In this document: positions 19,292 through 27,348 of the stretch, one piece after another | How positions within the stretch are numbered: the first letter of the stretch is position 1 | How the letters are laid out: the number at the start of each line of letters is the position of its first letter | Assembly: GCF_003601975.1 (NCBI RefSeq) | Contig: NZ_QZWZ01000013.1 | Span: 1 to 64,000 of the forward strand | Length of the DNA stretch: 64,000 bases | DNA from: Mesorhizobium waimense | GTDB taxonomy: Bacteria > Pseudomonadota > Alphaproteobacteria > Rhizobiales > Rhizobiaceae | Direction of reading: 5' to 3' | Position numbers and translations under genes: made by a program | The notes under the pieces: model-generated | What the model was told of the DNA's origin: nothing | The model's input: only the letters and a program-made list of their open reading frames with translations | The model's database searches: none

Positions 19292-20674
19292 ATGCCGAAA
19301 TCGGAAATTCAGCCTTCTCCCGAAGCCGAAGCGCGGTCGCCGTCGCATCTGTTCTATCTGTCCAGCCTGCGCCGGCCGCTGGTCGACCGCGCCGAGGGCA
19401 TCTATTTCTGGACCAAGGACGGCCGCCGCTTCATCGACGGATCGAGCGGGCCGATGGTCGCCAATATCGGCCATTCCAACCGCAACGTGCTCGACGCCAT
19501 GAAGCGGCAGATGGACCGCGCCACCTTCGCCTACCGGCTGCATTTCGAGAACGAGCCGGCCGAGGATCTTGCGAGGGAACTTGCCGGCAGATTGCCCTCG
19601 GGCATGGACCGCATCTTCTTCGTCTCCGGCGGCTCGGAAGCGACGGAATCCTGCATCAAGCTCGCCCGGCAATGGGCGGTGGCCACCGGCCAGCCCAAGC
19701 GCTGGAAGGTGATCACCCGCTTTCCGTCCTATCATGGCGGAACGCTCGGCTCGCTTTCCGTCACCGGCGACGATGCGCTGGCTGAGACGTTTACGCCGAT
19801 GATGCAGGTGATGCCGACCGTGCCCGCGCCAACGGCGTGGCGCGACCGCGATAATCTTTCGATGGAACAACGCGGCATCCGTTATGCCGACATGCTTGAG
19901 GAGAAGATCCTAGCCGAGGGTCCCGAAAGCGTGCTCGCCTTCATCATGGAGCCGGTCGGCGGTGCTGCCACCGCGGCCCTCGTCGCGCCGGACAGCTACT
20001 ATCCGCGCATCCGCGAGATCTGCGACCGCTACGGCATCCTGCTCATCCATGACGAAGTGATGAGCGGCGCCGGCCGCACCGGCAAATTCCTCGGTGGCGA
20101 TCACTGGAACTGCAAGCCGGACATCGTCGCGCTGTCGAAGGGGCTGGGCTCCGGCTATGCGCCGCTCGGGGCTCTCGCCGCACCGATGCGGCTGGTCGAG
20201 CCGCTGCTCGCCTCCGGCGGCTTCCAGCACGGCCATACCTATGCCGGCAATCCGCTGGCCTGCACGGCCGGGCTTGCGGTGCTCGGCGAGATGGACCGCC
20301 TCGACCTGATCGCCAATGCGGCCGCGATGGGCGAGGTGTTGATCAACGAGTTGAAGGGGCTGGCGAGACGCTTTCCGTTCATCGCCGACGTGCGCGGCAA
20401 GGGCCTGTTGCTGGGGTCCGAAATGGTCGCCGATCCCGAGACGCTGGAGCCGATCGCGCCGGCCAAGAAAGCCACACAGCGGCTGCTCGACCTCGCCTAT
20501 GAGCGCGGGCTGATCATTTATGGGCGCAAGGTCAAGGGCGGCGTCGACGGCGACAATTTTATGGTGGCGCCGCCGATGATCATCACAGCAGAGCAGATCG
20601 GCGAGATCATCGCCATCATCGGCGACTCGCTGGCGGCGCTCGCCGCCGAACTCGACCTGCCGGTCGAAGGTTGA
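19292..20674 (+). CDS. Class III (omega) aminotransferase
   Basis: 460 residues, PLP-dependent fold type I, aminotransferase class III. 'FVSGGSEATESCIKLARQW' binds the cofactor phosphate, 'LLIHDEVMSGAGRTGK' contains the PLP-binding Asp, and K283 in 'VALSKGLGSGYAPLGA' is the Schiff-base lysine. Class III enzymes transfer amino groups from omega- or beta-amino acids, diamines or amines to pyruvate or 2-oxoglutarate. The ATG at 19292 is one base after the preceding stop; an in-frame upstream ATG lies inside the previous gene. Its position just before a beta-keto acid cleavage enzyme suggests it makes a beta-keto acid from a beta-amino acid. Confidence 0.9.
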   Translation: MPKSEIQPSPEAEARSPSHLFYLSSLRRPLVDRAEGIYFWTKDGRRFIDGSSGPMVANIGHSNRNVLDAMKRQMDRATFAYRLHFENEPAEDLARELAGRLPSGMDRIFFVSGGSEATESCIKLARQWAVATGQPKRWKVITRFPSYHGGTLGSLSVTGDDALAETFTPMMQVMPTVPAPTAWRDRDNLSMEQRGIRYADMLEEKILAEGPESVLAFIMEPVGGAATAALVAPDSYYPRIREICDRYGILLIHDEVMSGAGRTGKFLGGDHWNCKPDIVALSKGLGSGYAPLGALAAPMRLVEPLLASGGFQHGHTYAGNPLACTAGLAVLGEMDRLDLIANAAAMGEVLINELKGLARRFPFIADVRGKGLLLGSEMVADPETLEPIAPAKKATQRLLDLAYERGLIIYGRKVKGGVDGDNFMVAPPMIITAEQIGEIIAIIGDSLAALAAELDLPVEG

Positions 20675-20684
20675 GGGACAAAAG

Positions 20685-21614
20685 ATGGCGCCGAGAAAGG
20701 TCATCATCACTTGCGCGGTCACCGGCTCGGTGCATACGCCGTCGATGTCGCCCTATCTGCCGCTGACACCCGACCAGATCGCGACGGACGCCATCGCCGC
20801 TGCCGAAGCCGGCGCCTCAATCCTGCACCTGCATGCGCGTGACCCGAAGGACGGTCGACCGACCGCCGACCCCGATGTGTTCATGCAGTTCCTGCCGCGC
20901 ATCAAGCAGGCGACCGATGCGGTGATCAACATCACCACCGGCGGCTCATCGCTGATGACGCTCGACCAACGGCTGGCGGCGCCGCTCAAGGCAGAGCCCG
21001 AAATGTGCTCGCTCAACATGGGTTCGATGAACTTCGCGCTGTTCCCGATGCTCGACAAACCGAGGGAGTGGCAACATGAGTGGGAACCGAAGCTGCTCGA
21101 AGCCACCCGCGACACGATCTTCAAGAACACCTTTGCCGACATGGAGAATGTGCTGGAAAAACTCGGCAAGGGCTGCGGCACTCGTTTCGAGTTCGAATGC
21201 TATGATGTCGGCCATCTCTATTCGCTGGCGCATTTTCGCGATCGCGGCCTGGTATCGGGACCGCTGTTCATCCAGTTCGTGCTCGGCATCCTTGGCGGCA
21301 TCGGCGCCGATCCTGAAAATCTCGTGCACATGAAGCGCGTCGCCGACAAACTGTTCGGCGACGATTATCAGTTCTCGGTGCTGGCCGCCGGTCGCCACCA
21401 GATGCCGTTGATCTCGATCGCAGCGGCGATGGGCGGCAATGTCCGGGTCGGGCTGGAAGACAGCCTCTACGATGGAAGGCAACTGGCGAAGTCGAATGCC
21501 GATCAGGTGCGCCGGATCCGTTCCGTGCTCGACGGGCTGTCGCTTGAGGTCGCGACACCGGCCGAAGCGCGCGCCATGCTGGCGCTCAAGGGCGGCGACC
21601 GGGTGGCGTTTTGA
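20685..21614 (+). CDS. Beta-keto acid cleavage enzyme (BKACE, DUF849)
   Basis: 309 residues, TIM-barrel, Zn-dependent. 'VIITCAVTGSVHTPSMSPYL' opens the family, 'SILHLHARDPKDGRPT' carries two zinc-binding His, and 'AVINITTGGSSLMT' is the substrate loop. BKACE enzymes condense a beta-keto acid with acetyl-CoA and cleave it to acetoacetate and a new acyl-CoA; the founding member (Kce) acts on 3-keto-5-aminohexanoate in lysine fermentation. Which keto acid is used here is not evident. Ten bases after the aminotransferase stop; its stop TGA overlaps the next start (TGATG), so translation is coupled. Confidence 0.92.
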   Translation: MAPRKVIITCAVTGSVHTPSMSPYLPLTPDQIATDAIAAAEAGASILHLHARDPKDGRPTADPDVFMQFLPRIKQATDAVINITTGGSSLMTLDQRLAAPLKAEPEMCSLNMGSMNFALFPMLDKPREWQHEWEPKLLEATRDTIFKNTFADMENVLEKLGKGCGTRFEFECYDVGHLYSLAHFRDRGLVSGPLFIQFVLGILGGIGADPENLVHMKRVADKLFGDDYQFSVLAAGRHQMPLISIAAAMGGNVRVGLEDSLYDGRQLAKSNADQVRRIRSVLDGLSLEVATPAEARAMLALKGGDRVAF

Positions 21615-22114
21615 TGGTCGCAGGTGTGCTCATCCGCCCCGGCACCGTCGACGACGTCGCCACCATCCACGCCGCGCTGCTGCGGCTTGGCACCCATATC
21701 GGCGCACATCAGGAGATCACCTCCACGCCTGACGACCTCCGCCGCTATGGCTTCGGCGAAAGGCCTGCCTTCTCGACCCTGATCGCCGAAGTCGGTGGCG
21801 AATTCGCGGGGCTGTGCCTGCATTTCCCGATCTTCTCGACCTGGATGGGCCGCCCCGGCGTTTATGTGCAGGACCTCTATGTCGAGGACCGCTTTCGCGG
21901 CCGGCGCATTGGCGAGCGCCTTTTGCGCCGCGTCGCGCGAGAATGTCGTATGGACGGCGGAGTCTATCTCCGGCTCTCCGTCGACACCGACAATGAAACC
22001 GCCAAGGCCTTTTACGAAAGGCTGGGCATTGCCTGGTCGAACTACGAGCAGGTGCAGAAGATCGTCGGCGAGGCATTCTTCGCCTTTGCCGACGCGCTGG
22101 AGGACGAACGATGA
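21614..22114 (+). CDS. GNAT acetyltransferase, diamine-acetyltransferase-like
   Basis: 166 residues with a full GNAT domain: 'RPGTVDDVATIHAALLRL' (beta1/alpha1), 'VYVQDLYVEDRFRGRRIGE' holding the acetyl-CoA loop R-x-x-x-x-G-x-G variant, and 'VDTDNETAKAFYERLGIAW'. The layout is that of SSAT-like diamine/polyamine acetyltransferases, though amino acid amides are also possible. The ATG at 21614 overlaps the BKACE stop; the TTG at 21611 is less likely. Followed with a 4-bp ATGA overlap by an HDAC-like amidohydrolase, which would perform the opposite reaction. Confidence 0.88.
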   Translation: MVAGVLIRPGTVDDVATIHAALLRLGTHIGAHQEITSTPDDLRRYGFGERPAFSTLIAEVGGEFAGLCLHFPIFSTWMGRPGVYVQDLYVEDRFRGRRIGERLLRRVARECRMDGGVYLRLSVDTDNETAKAFYERLGIAWSNYEQVQKIVGEAFFAFADALEDER

Positions 22115-23142
22115 AGGCTTTTTACGCCGAGGAGCAAAAACGCCACGACCCCAAGGCGTTCCTCTCCAGCGGTGCGCCGCTGCCCAATCCGGAAAAGCCG
22201 GAGCGCATCGAGCGCTTGTCAGCCGGCGCAAAATCTGCCGGGTTGACGATCGAGCGACCACGGAATCGCGGACTTGGACCGATTGCCGCGGTGCATACAC
22301 CCGAGTATCTCGACTTTCTCGAGCATATCTTCGCCCGCTGGCAGCGGATCGAGGGCGCCTCGGCGGAAGTGATCCCCAACATCCATCCGATCACACGGAC
22401 CGGCTCTTATCCGGCCTCGGCGGTCGGCCAGGCCGGCTACCATATGGCAGATACCGCTTGCCCGATCTCCGGCGAAACCTGGAACAGCGCGCTGTGGAGC
22501 GCCTGGAGCGCAGTCGAGGCTGCCGAAGCGGTTATGGCGGGTGCGCCTTCGGCCTATGCGCTCTGCCGCCCGCCGGGCCATCATGCCTTTTCCGATGTCG
22601 CCGGCGGCTTCTGCTTCATCAACAATTCGGCAGTTGCCGCACAGACCCTGCGGAGAAGCGCCGCGCGGGTGGCGATCCTCGATGTCGACCTGCATCACGG
22701 CAATGGCACGCAAGGCATCTTCTACGCGCGGCCGGACGTGCTTACCGTCTCGCTGCACGCTGATCCGGTGCGCTTTTATCCGTTCTTCTGGGGCCATGCC
22801 GACGAGCGCGGCGAAGGGCCTGGCCTCGGCTACAATCTGAACCTGCCTTTACCGCGCAAATCCGGCGACGCGGCATTCCTCGAAGCTTTAGCCACCGCCT
22901 TCCAGCGCATCCGCGCTTTTTCGCCCGACGCGCTGGTGGTGGCGCTCGGGCTCGACGCCTTCGAAGGCGATCCTTTCGGCGGACTGTCGGTGACGACGCC
23001 TGGATTCTCGCTCATCGGCGAGGCCATTGCCGGGTTCGGTCTGCCGACGGTCATCGTCCAGGAAGGCGGCTATCTCTGCGAGGAACTCGGCGACAATCTG
23101 ACTGCGTTCCTCACCGGATTTGGCGGCGGCAAGAAGCGCTAG
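22111..23142 (+). CDS. Histone deacetylase-family amidohydrolase (acetylpolyamine amidohydrolase-like)
   Basis: 343 residues of the class II HDAC/AcuC/AphA superfamily. The tandem active-site His are in 'RPPGHHAFSDVAGGFCF' (about residues 156-157), zinc ligands in 'VAILDVDLHHGNGTQG' (about 190-200) and a third Asp in 'VALGLDAFEGDPFGG'; 'IVQEGGYLCEEL' is the terminal family motif. Bacterial members deacetylate acetylpolyamines or other acetylamides. Last gene of the operon, overlapping the GNAT gene by four bases. Convergent with the class V aminotransferase-like gene. Confidence 0.92.
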   Translation: MKAFYAEEQKRHDPKAFLSSGAPLPNPEKPERIERLSAGAKSAGLTIERPRNRGLGPIAAVHTPEYLDFLEHIFARWQRIEGASAEVIPNIHPITRTGSYPASAVGQAGYHMADTACPISGETWNSALWSAWSAVEAAEAVMAGAPSAYALCRPPGHHAFSDVAGGFCFINNSAVAAQTLRRSAARVAILDVDLHHGNGTQGIFYARPDVLTVSLHADPVRFYPFFWGHADERGEGPGLGYNLNLPLPRKSGDAAFLEALATAFQRIRAFSPDALVVALGLDAFEGDPFGGLSVTTPGFSLIGEAIAGFGLPTVIVQEGGYLCEELGDNLTAFLTGFGGGKKR

Positions 23143-23163
23143 CTTACCTAGCCCGACGCCGGC

Positions 23164-24429
23164 TTACGACCGCTCTTGTCTCAACATGGCGATGACCCGA
23201 TGCACGCTCTCCAGCGTCTCGTCGATTTCGGCCGCATTGTTGTAGTGGGCGATGCCGATGCGCACCACGCCCTCTTCGGCCGGAATGCCGAGCTGGTGGA
23301 CAATCTCCCAGGCGTAGTTGTGCCCGGACCAGAGGAAGATGTTTTCGGCATTCATCTGCCCCACGATCGTCTCCGGAACCATGCCGTCGACGGTGAAGGA
23401 GACCGTCGGCACTCGTTCGCCAACGCGTGAGGGATCGGTGATGCCGTGAATGGTCAAGCCCTCGATATCCGACAGTCTATCGATCAGCCTTTGCGCCAGA
23501 ACGTTCTCATAAGCGATCGACAGCTCGAACGCCCTAGCGATGCTTGCACGCCGCGACCCGCCTTCGCCTGCCGCCGCGCCGAGATCGGCGAAATAGTCGA
23601 CGGCGGCCGTGAGGCCGGCCATCAGTTCGATCTGCGGCGTGCCGAGTTCGAAGCGTTCCGGCAGGCCGTTGGACGAACACCGGCATTTGTATGGTTTCAG
23701 CGCATCGATGACATCGCGCCGACCCCAAAGTATTCCCATATGCGGGCCGAAGAATTTGTAGGCCGAGCAGGCCAGGAAATCGCAGCCGAGATTCTGGACG
23801 TCGACCAGGCCGTGCGGCGCGAATTGCACGGCGTCGACATAGACCAGTGCGCCGGCCTGTTTGGCGATCGCGGTCAGCGCCTTCACCCGGTTGATCGAGC
23901 CGGTGAGGTTAGAGGCGTAGTTCAGCGCGACGAGCCGCGTCTTGTCGCTAAGCAGTGCGCTCAGCGCCGCCTCCTCGACCTGCCAGCTTCGCTCATCGAA
24001 AGCCAGCCAGCGCACGACGAGGCCGAGATCCTCGGCCAGTTGCAGCCAGGGCGAGACATTGCCCTCGTGATCCATGCGGGTGACGATGATCTCGTCGCCT
24101 GACTTCATCGCGCGGCCGAGCGTACGCGACATGTGGTAGGTCAGCGTCGTCATGTTGGCGCCGATGATGATCTCTTGCGGGCTCGCGGCGCCCAGGAAAT
24201 CGGCCATCGCCGCATGCGCATCGTCGACCACCTTTTGCGCCGCGACAGTCGTTTCGAAGAAGCCGCCGAGATTGGCATTGGTGGTCAATAGGCAGCGCGA
24301 CACCGCATCGGCGACCGCTCGCGGCACCTGCGTGCCAGCCGGGTTGTCGAGATAGACGCGCCGGCGGCCTCCGTCGGTCAGGGACAGTGCCGGAAATCTT
24401 CCCCTGATTGCCTCGATCGGAAAATCCAT
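23164..24429 (-). CDS. Cysteine desulfurase-like class V aminotransferase
   Basis: 421 residues, PLP fold type I, class V. 'YLDNPAGTQVPRAVADAV' opens the NifS-like fold, D199 and the 'VQFAPH' segment contact PLP, and K225 in 'CSAYKFFGPHMG' is the Schiff-base lysine. The composition fits the NifS-like subgroup often called cysteine desulfurase-like (TIGR01976). The catalytic-Cys loop of true desulfurases is not obvious, so a lyase or aminotransferase role is possible. Faces the amide/keto-acid operon tail to tail, so it may or may not belong with it functionally. Confidence 0.85.
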   Translation of the reverse strand: MDFPIEAIRGRFPALSLTDGGRRRVYLDNPAGTQVPRAVADAVSRCLLTTNANLGGFFETTVAAQKVVDDAHAAMADFLGAASPQEIIIGANMTTLTYHMSRTLGRAMKSGDEIIVTRMDHEGNVSPWLQLAEDLGLVVRWLAFDERSWQVEEAALSALLSDKTRLVALNYASNLTGSINRVKALTAIAKQAGALVYVDAVQFAPHGLVDVQNLGCDFLACSAYKFFGPHMGILWGRRDVIDALKPYKCRCSSNGLPERFELGTPQIELMAGLTAAVDYFADLGAAAGEGGSRRASIARAFELSIAYENVLAQRLIDRLSDIEGLTIHGITDPSRVGERVPTVSFTVDGMVPETIVGQMNAENIFLWSGHNYAWEIVHQLGIPAEEGVVRIGIAHYNNAAEIDETLESVHRVIAMLRQERS

Positions 24430-24482
24430 TTCTGTCCCCTCCCCCTTTGTCTTTGTTGGACAATTCTACCCGATCGGCCTGC

Positions 24483-25550
24483 CTACGGGCACGGGTTGCC
24501 GACGCGCTGGTGGATGGCGTCGACCGCCTTCTGCATCTCCTCGGTCCAGGTCACCTCGACCGAAGACAGCGCCATTTCTAGCTGCCAGATGGCGGTAGCG
24601 CCGATGATGTTGGAGGTGACGAAGGGCCGGCTCGAAACATAGGCATTGGCGAACAGCGCCGGCTCCAGACCGAACGAGCGCGCCAACTCGTTGTACTCGA
24701 GCTGAGCCTCTGCGGCATTCGGCGTCTCGTAGCGCTGGCCGCGATTGAACAGCTGCGAGCGCGAGCCCTGCGGCCGTGCACCGTGGTCGTATTTGCCGGT
24801 CAGATAGCCTTGCGCCAGTGGCGAGTACGGGAGCAGCGAAACCTGCTCGCGCTCGCAGACTTCGGCAAGGTTCACCTCGAAGGTGCGGTTGACCAGATTG
24901 TAGGCGTTCTGCACCGAGGCGACGCGCGGGCCAATCCCCTTTTCGGCCTCGGCGATGAAGCGCATGACACCCCAGGAGCTTTCGTTCGACAGGCCGAAGT
25001 GGCGGATTTTTCCCGCCTTCACCAGTTCGTCGAAGACGGCGAGCGTCTCGGCGATCGGCGTCTCTCCTGTCGGGGCGCCGAAGGAATCGGCACGCGGCGC
25101 CACCGCCCCGATGCGGTTCGGATTGGCGCCCCACGGCACATCGCGCTCCGGCCAGTGGATCTGGTAGAGATCGATATAGTCGGTGCCGAGCTTGGTCAGC
25201 GATTTTTCAACCGCGTCGAAAATGTCGGCGCGTACCAGCTTCGACGCGCGGTCGCCGCGAAACCAGGTATTGGCGGTGCGGCCGACCACTTTCGAGGCAA
25301 GAATGACCTTGTCGCGATTGCCCTTGGCTCTCATCCAGCTGCCGATGATCTTCTCGGTACGCCCTTGCGTCTCCGCCTTGGGCGGGATCGGGTAGAGCTC
25401 GGCGGTGTCGATGAAATTGACGCCGCGCGAAAAAGCGAGGTCCATCTGGGCGTGGCCTTCCGCCTCCGTGTTTTGCTGGCCCCAGGTCATCGACCCCAGG
25501 CAGATTTGCGACACAAGAAGATCGGTCCGACCGAGACGGCGTTTGTGCAT
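24483..25550 (-). CDS. Aldo/keto reductase (Tas-like)
   Basis: 355 residues, (beta/alpha)8 NADPH-dependent oxidoreductase. 'NFIDTAELYPIPPKAET' gives the catalytic Asp and Tyr, 'KVILASKVVGR' the Lys and 'DLYQIHWPERDVPWG' the His; 'ATAIWQLEMAL' is near the cofactor phosphate site. The 'AELYPIPPKAETQGRTE' insertion resembles E. coli Tas. Substrate unknown. Start at 25550 ('MHKRRLGRTDL'); the upstream frame adds a Pro/Ala-rich stretch without conservation. Separated by 53 bp from the class V gene downstream on the same strand. Confidence 0.92.
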   Translation of the reverse strand: MHKRRLGRTDLLVSQICLGSMTWGQQNTEAEGHAQMDLAFSRGVNFIDTAELYPIPPKAETQGRTEKIIGSWMRAKGNRDKVILASKVVGRTANTWFRGDRASKLVRADIFDAVEKSLTKLGTDYIDLYQIHWPERDVPWGANPNRIGAVAPRADSFGAPTGETPIAETLAVFDELVKAGKIRHFGLSNESSWGVMRFIAEAEKGIGPRVASVQNAYNLVNRTFEVNLAEVCEREQVSLLPYSPLAQGYLTGKYDHGARPQGSRSQLFNRGQRYETPNAAEAQLEYNELARSFGLEPALFANAYVSSRPFVTSNIIGATAIWQLEMALSSVEVTWTEEMQKAVDAIHQRVGNPCP

Positions 25551-25682
25551 GGAATTTTCTCCGGCGGGAGGCTTTGCGCGCGGCGGCGCGGGGGAGGACG
25601 TCCCAGCATAGAGCAAAGGAGCGCCGTTCTCCAAGCTCTTGCGGTCAGGCAAGGCCGAACTTTTGCCTGAACCTGAGCCGTA

Positions 25683-26207
25683 TCAGCGCCTTGCGCCGGC
25701 CAAAGCGCGCCGCTTGGCCTCGTCGATCAGCATGTTGGCCACCTGCATGCGGATCATGGCGCGTGGGCGCAGATGCGGTGCGACACGGTCGGGATGGTTG
25801 GCGAAGGCAAAGCTGCGGCGCATGCGGCCGAAATCGGCACCCTTGGCGGGGTGATCGAGGCCAAGTTCTGCGGCAATCGCGTCAGGATCGATCGGCGGCA
25901 GCCTTTCCTCAGGCATTGCTGCCTCGCCGGCGAGCGCCAGCTTTGCCTGGTCGAGCAGGGCGGCGAACTCGGCGGCCAGGTCGGCGCCTGCTTCGCGATA
26001 CTCGGCCGCGAACGTGTCGCCGGAAACCTTGATGCGGCCGGAATGAAGCTCGTCCGCCACCGACAGATAGTCGAACGGGATGGACGGCCGTGCGCCGGCC
26101 TCCTCGCCCGCTTCGTCCTTGTCCGAGGCGACGAAGAGGTCGTCGAGCAACGAAGCGAAATCCCGCTTGGCGCCGATGTCAGCCTCCTCTGTGTTGAGCA
26201 TGCGCAT
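25683..26207 (-). CDS. J-domain-like protein with C-terminal HPD motif
   Basis: About 174 residues. The N-terminal two thirds are acidic and Ala-rich with no recognised domain. The C-terminal 60 residues look like a J domain: 'RMRRSFAFANHPDRVAPHLR' contains H-P-D in the loop after helix II and is followed by a helix-III-like 'AMIRMQVANMLIDEAKRRAL'. J domains stimulate Hsp70 ATPase; here the domain is C-terminal, unlike DnaJ. The start is uncertain: ATGs at 26207 and 26201 are possible and no strong ribosome site is seen. Confidence 0.65.
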   Translation of the reverse strand: MRMLNTEEADIGAKRDFASLLDDLFVASDKDEAGEEAGARPSIPFDYLSVADELHSGRIKVSGDTFAAEYREAGADLAAEFAALLDQAKLALAGEAAMPEERLPPIDPDAIAAELGLDHPAKGADFGRMRRSFAFANHPDRVAPHLRPRAMIRMQVANMLIDEAKRRALAGARR

Positions 26208-26493
26208 GCGATTGAGACGGTCGCACTTTAGAACCGGCTCGTTAAAAATGAATGCCACCGATCTTAACGAATTTAGGCGTTCGCCAGGCTGACCGCCGCC
26301 AGGAGTGGCGAGGAAAAGCCGGCCATGTACCGGCGCGGAAGCGTATGGTCGTAAAGACCGAGAAGTTTCACGAGAATATCGATTATCACGAAAAAAATCG
26401 AGTCCGACATGGCTGCCATGCAAATGCTGCACTGCACAATCTTCACAATTTTCCTATATTGACGGTTGTGGAGGATCAACAAGGGGCTGATTC

Positions 26494-26658
26494 ATGGGGT
26501 TCTTCACTGAAATGTTCGCTCGTCCGCGGCCGCAGGACCATCACCGTTATCGCGCGGCACTGGCCTTGCTAAACGCGATGAGCAATGCAGACCGCGCCGA
26601 TATCGGCGTCAAGCCGGCCGACTTTCCGCGCATCGCGCGCGAAATGTCTATGCGCTGA
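26494..26658 (+). CDS. DUF1127-like small protein (54 aa)
   Basis: A 54-residue peptide beginning 'MGFFTEMFARPRPQDHHRY' and ending with 'RADIGVKPADFPRIAREMS', which holds the DUF1127 signature D-I-G-hydrophobic followed by Pro/Arg residues. AAGGGG lies about eight bases before the ATG, and CTATAT at 26454-26459 is a rhizobial-type -10 about 35 bp upstream. Role unknown. The 286 bp between this gene and the J-domain gene holds no other supported gene. Confidence 0.7.
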   Translation: MGFFTEMFARPRPQDHHRYRAALALLNAMSNADRADIGVKPADFPRIAREMSMR

Positions 26659-26672
26659 ACACGTCCGAGCAT

Positions 26673-26701
26673 GAGGTTTCCCGGTCACGCCGGGAAACCT
26701 C
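26673..26701. terminator. Perfect 12-bp stem-loop between convergent genes
   Basis: GAGGTTTCCCGG (26673-26684) and CCGGGAAACCTC (26690-26701) pair fully around a 5-nt loop, 14 bp after the DUF1127-like stop and 14 bp from the end of the convergent DUF1993 gene. There is no T tract on either side, so it is probably a bidirectional terminator or mRNA-end stabiliser rather than a classic one. Confidence 0.6.
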
Positions 26702-26715
26702 AAAAACCTGATCTC

Positions 26716-27222
26716 TCAACGATTTCCAAGGAATGTCGATTTGCCCAGCGGCACGCCATTGTGGCGCAGGATGTCGTAGGCGGTCGTCACGTGGAAATAG
26801 AAATTGGGCATGGCCGCGTGCAGAAGGTACTGCAGGCCAGGCATCGACACCTCGCGTCCCCCAAGCCTCAGTTCAATCACCCTGTCATCCGAGCCCTCCA
26901 GCTCGGCGGCCGAGAACGTCGCCAGATGGTCTGTCGTCTTGGCGATGCGCGCCTGAAGGTCGGCGAAACTCACCTCGTTGTCCTCGTATTTCGGCACTTC
27001 GCGGCCGGCCAGCCGCGACGGCGCACCCTTGGCATGGTCGGTGGCGATCTGCACCTGTCGCGTCAGCGCGAACATGTCCGGCGCCAGCCTTGATGTCAGA
27101 AACACCTGCGGATCGATCTTGCGATCCACTGCATTCTGTTCGGCCGCGGACAGCACGTTGGACAGCGCTTTCAGCCTGGCCGAAAACACCGGCACGGATG
27201 CCTCGTACATCGATATTGTCAC
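26716..27222 (-). CDS. DUF1993 domain protein
   Basis: 168 residues of the DUF1993 family ('MYEASVPVFSARLKALSNVL' at the start, 'YLLHAAMPNFYFHVTTAYD' with His/Tyr near the end), a four-helix DinB/DfsB-like bundle protein. Function unknown. I use the GTG at 27222 because AGGAG lies seven bases upstream and family members begin with 'TISMY'; the ATG at 27210 or 27282 would be worse placed. Convergent with the DUF1127-like gene. Confidence 0.88.
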   Translation of the reverse strand: MTISMYEASVPVFSARLKALSNVLSAAEQNAVDRKIDPQVFLTSRLAPDMFALTRQVQIATDHAKGAPSRLAGREVPKYEDNEVSFADLQARIAKTTDHLATFSAAELEGSDDRVIELRLGGREVSMPGLQYLLHAAMPNFYFHVTTAYDILRHNGVPLGKSTFLGNR

Positions 27223-27348
27223 TTGAATTCTCCTATCCGGCATGAACACCGACGGGCGGCACGTAGCGCCTTCGGGCATCACATTTCAAGCGTCACCGCG
27301 TCGCCGCAATCGGCATGCTAGAGTTTGCAAGTCGACTGGAGATTCCCG

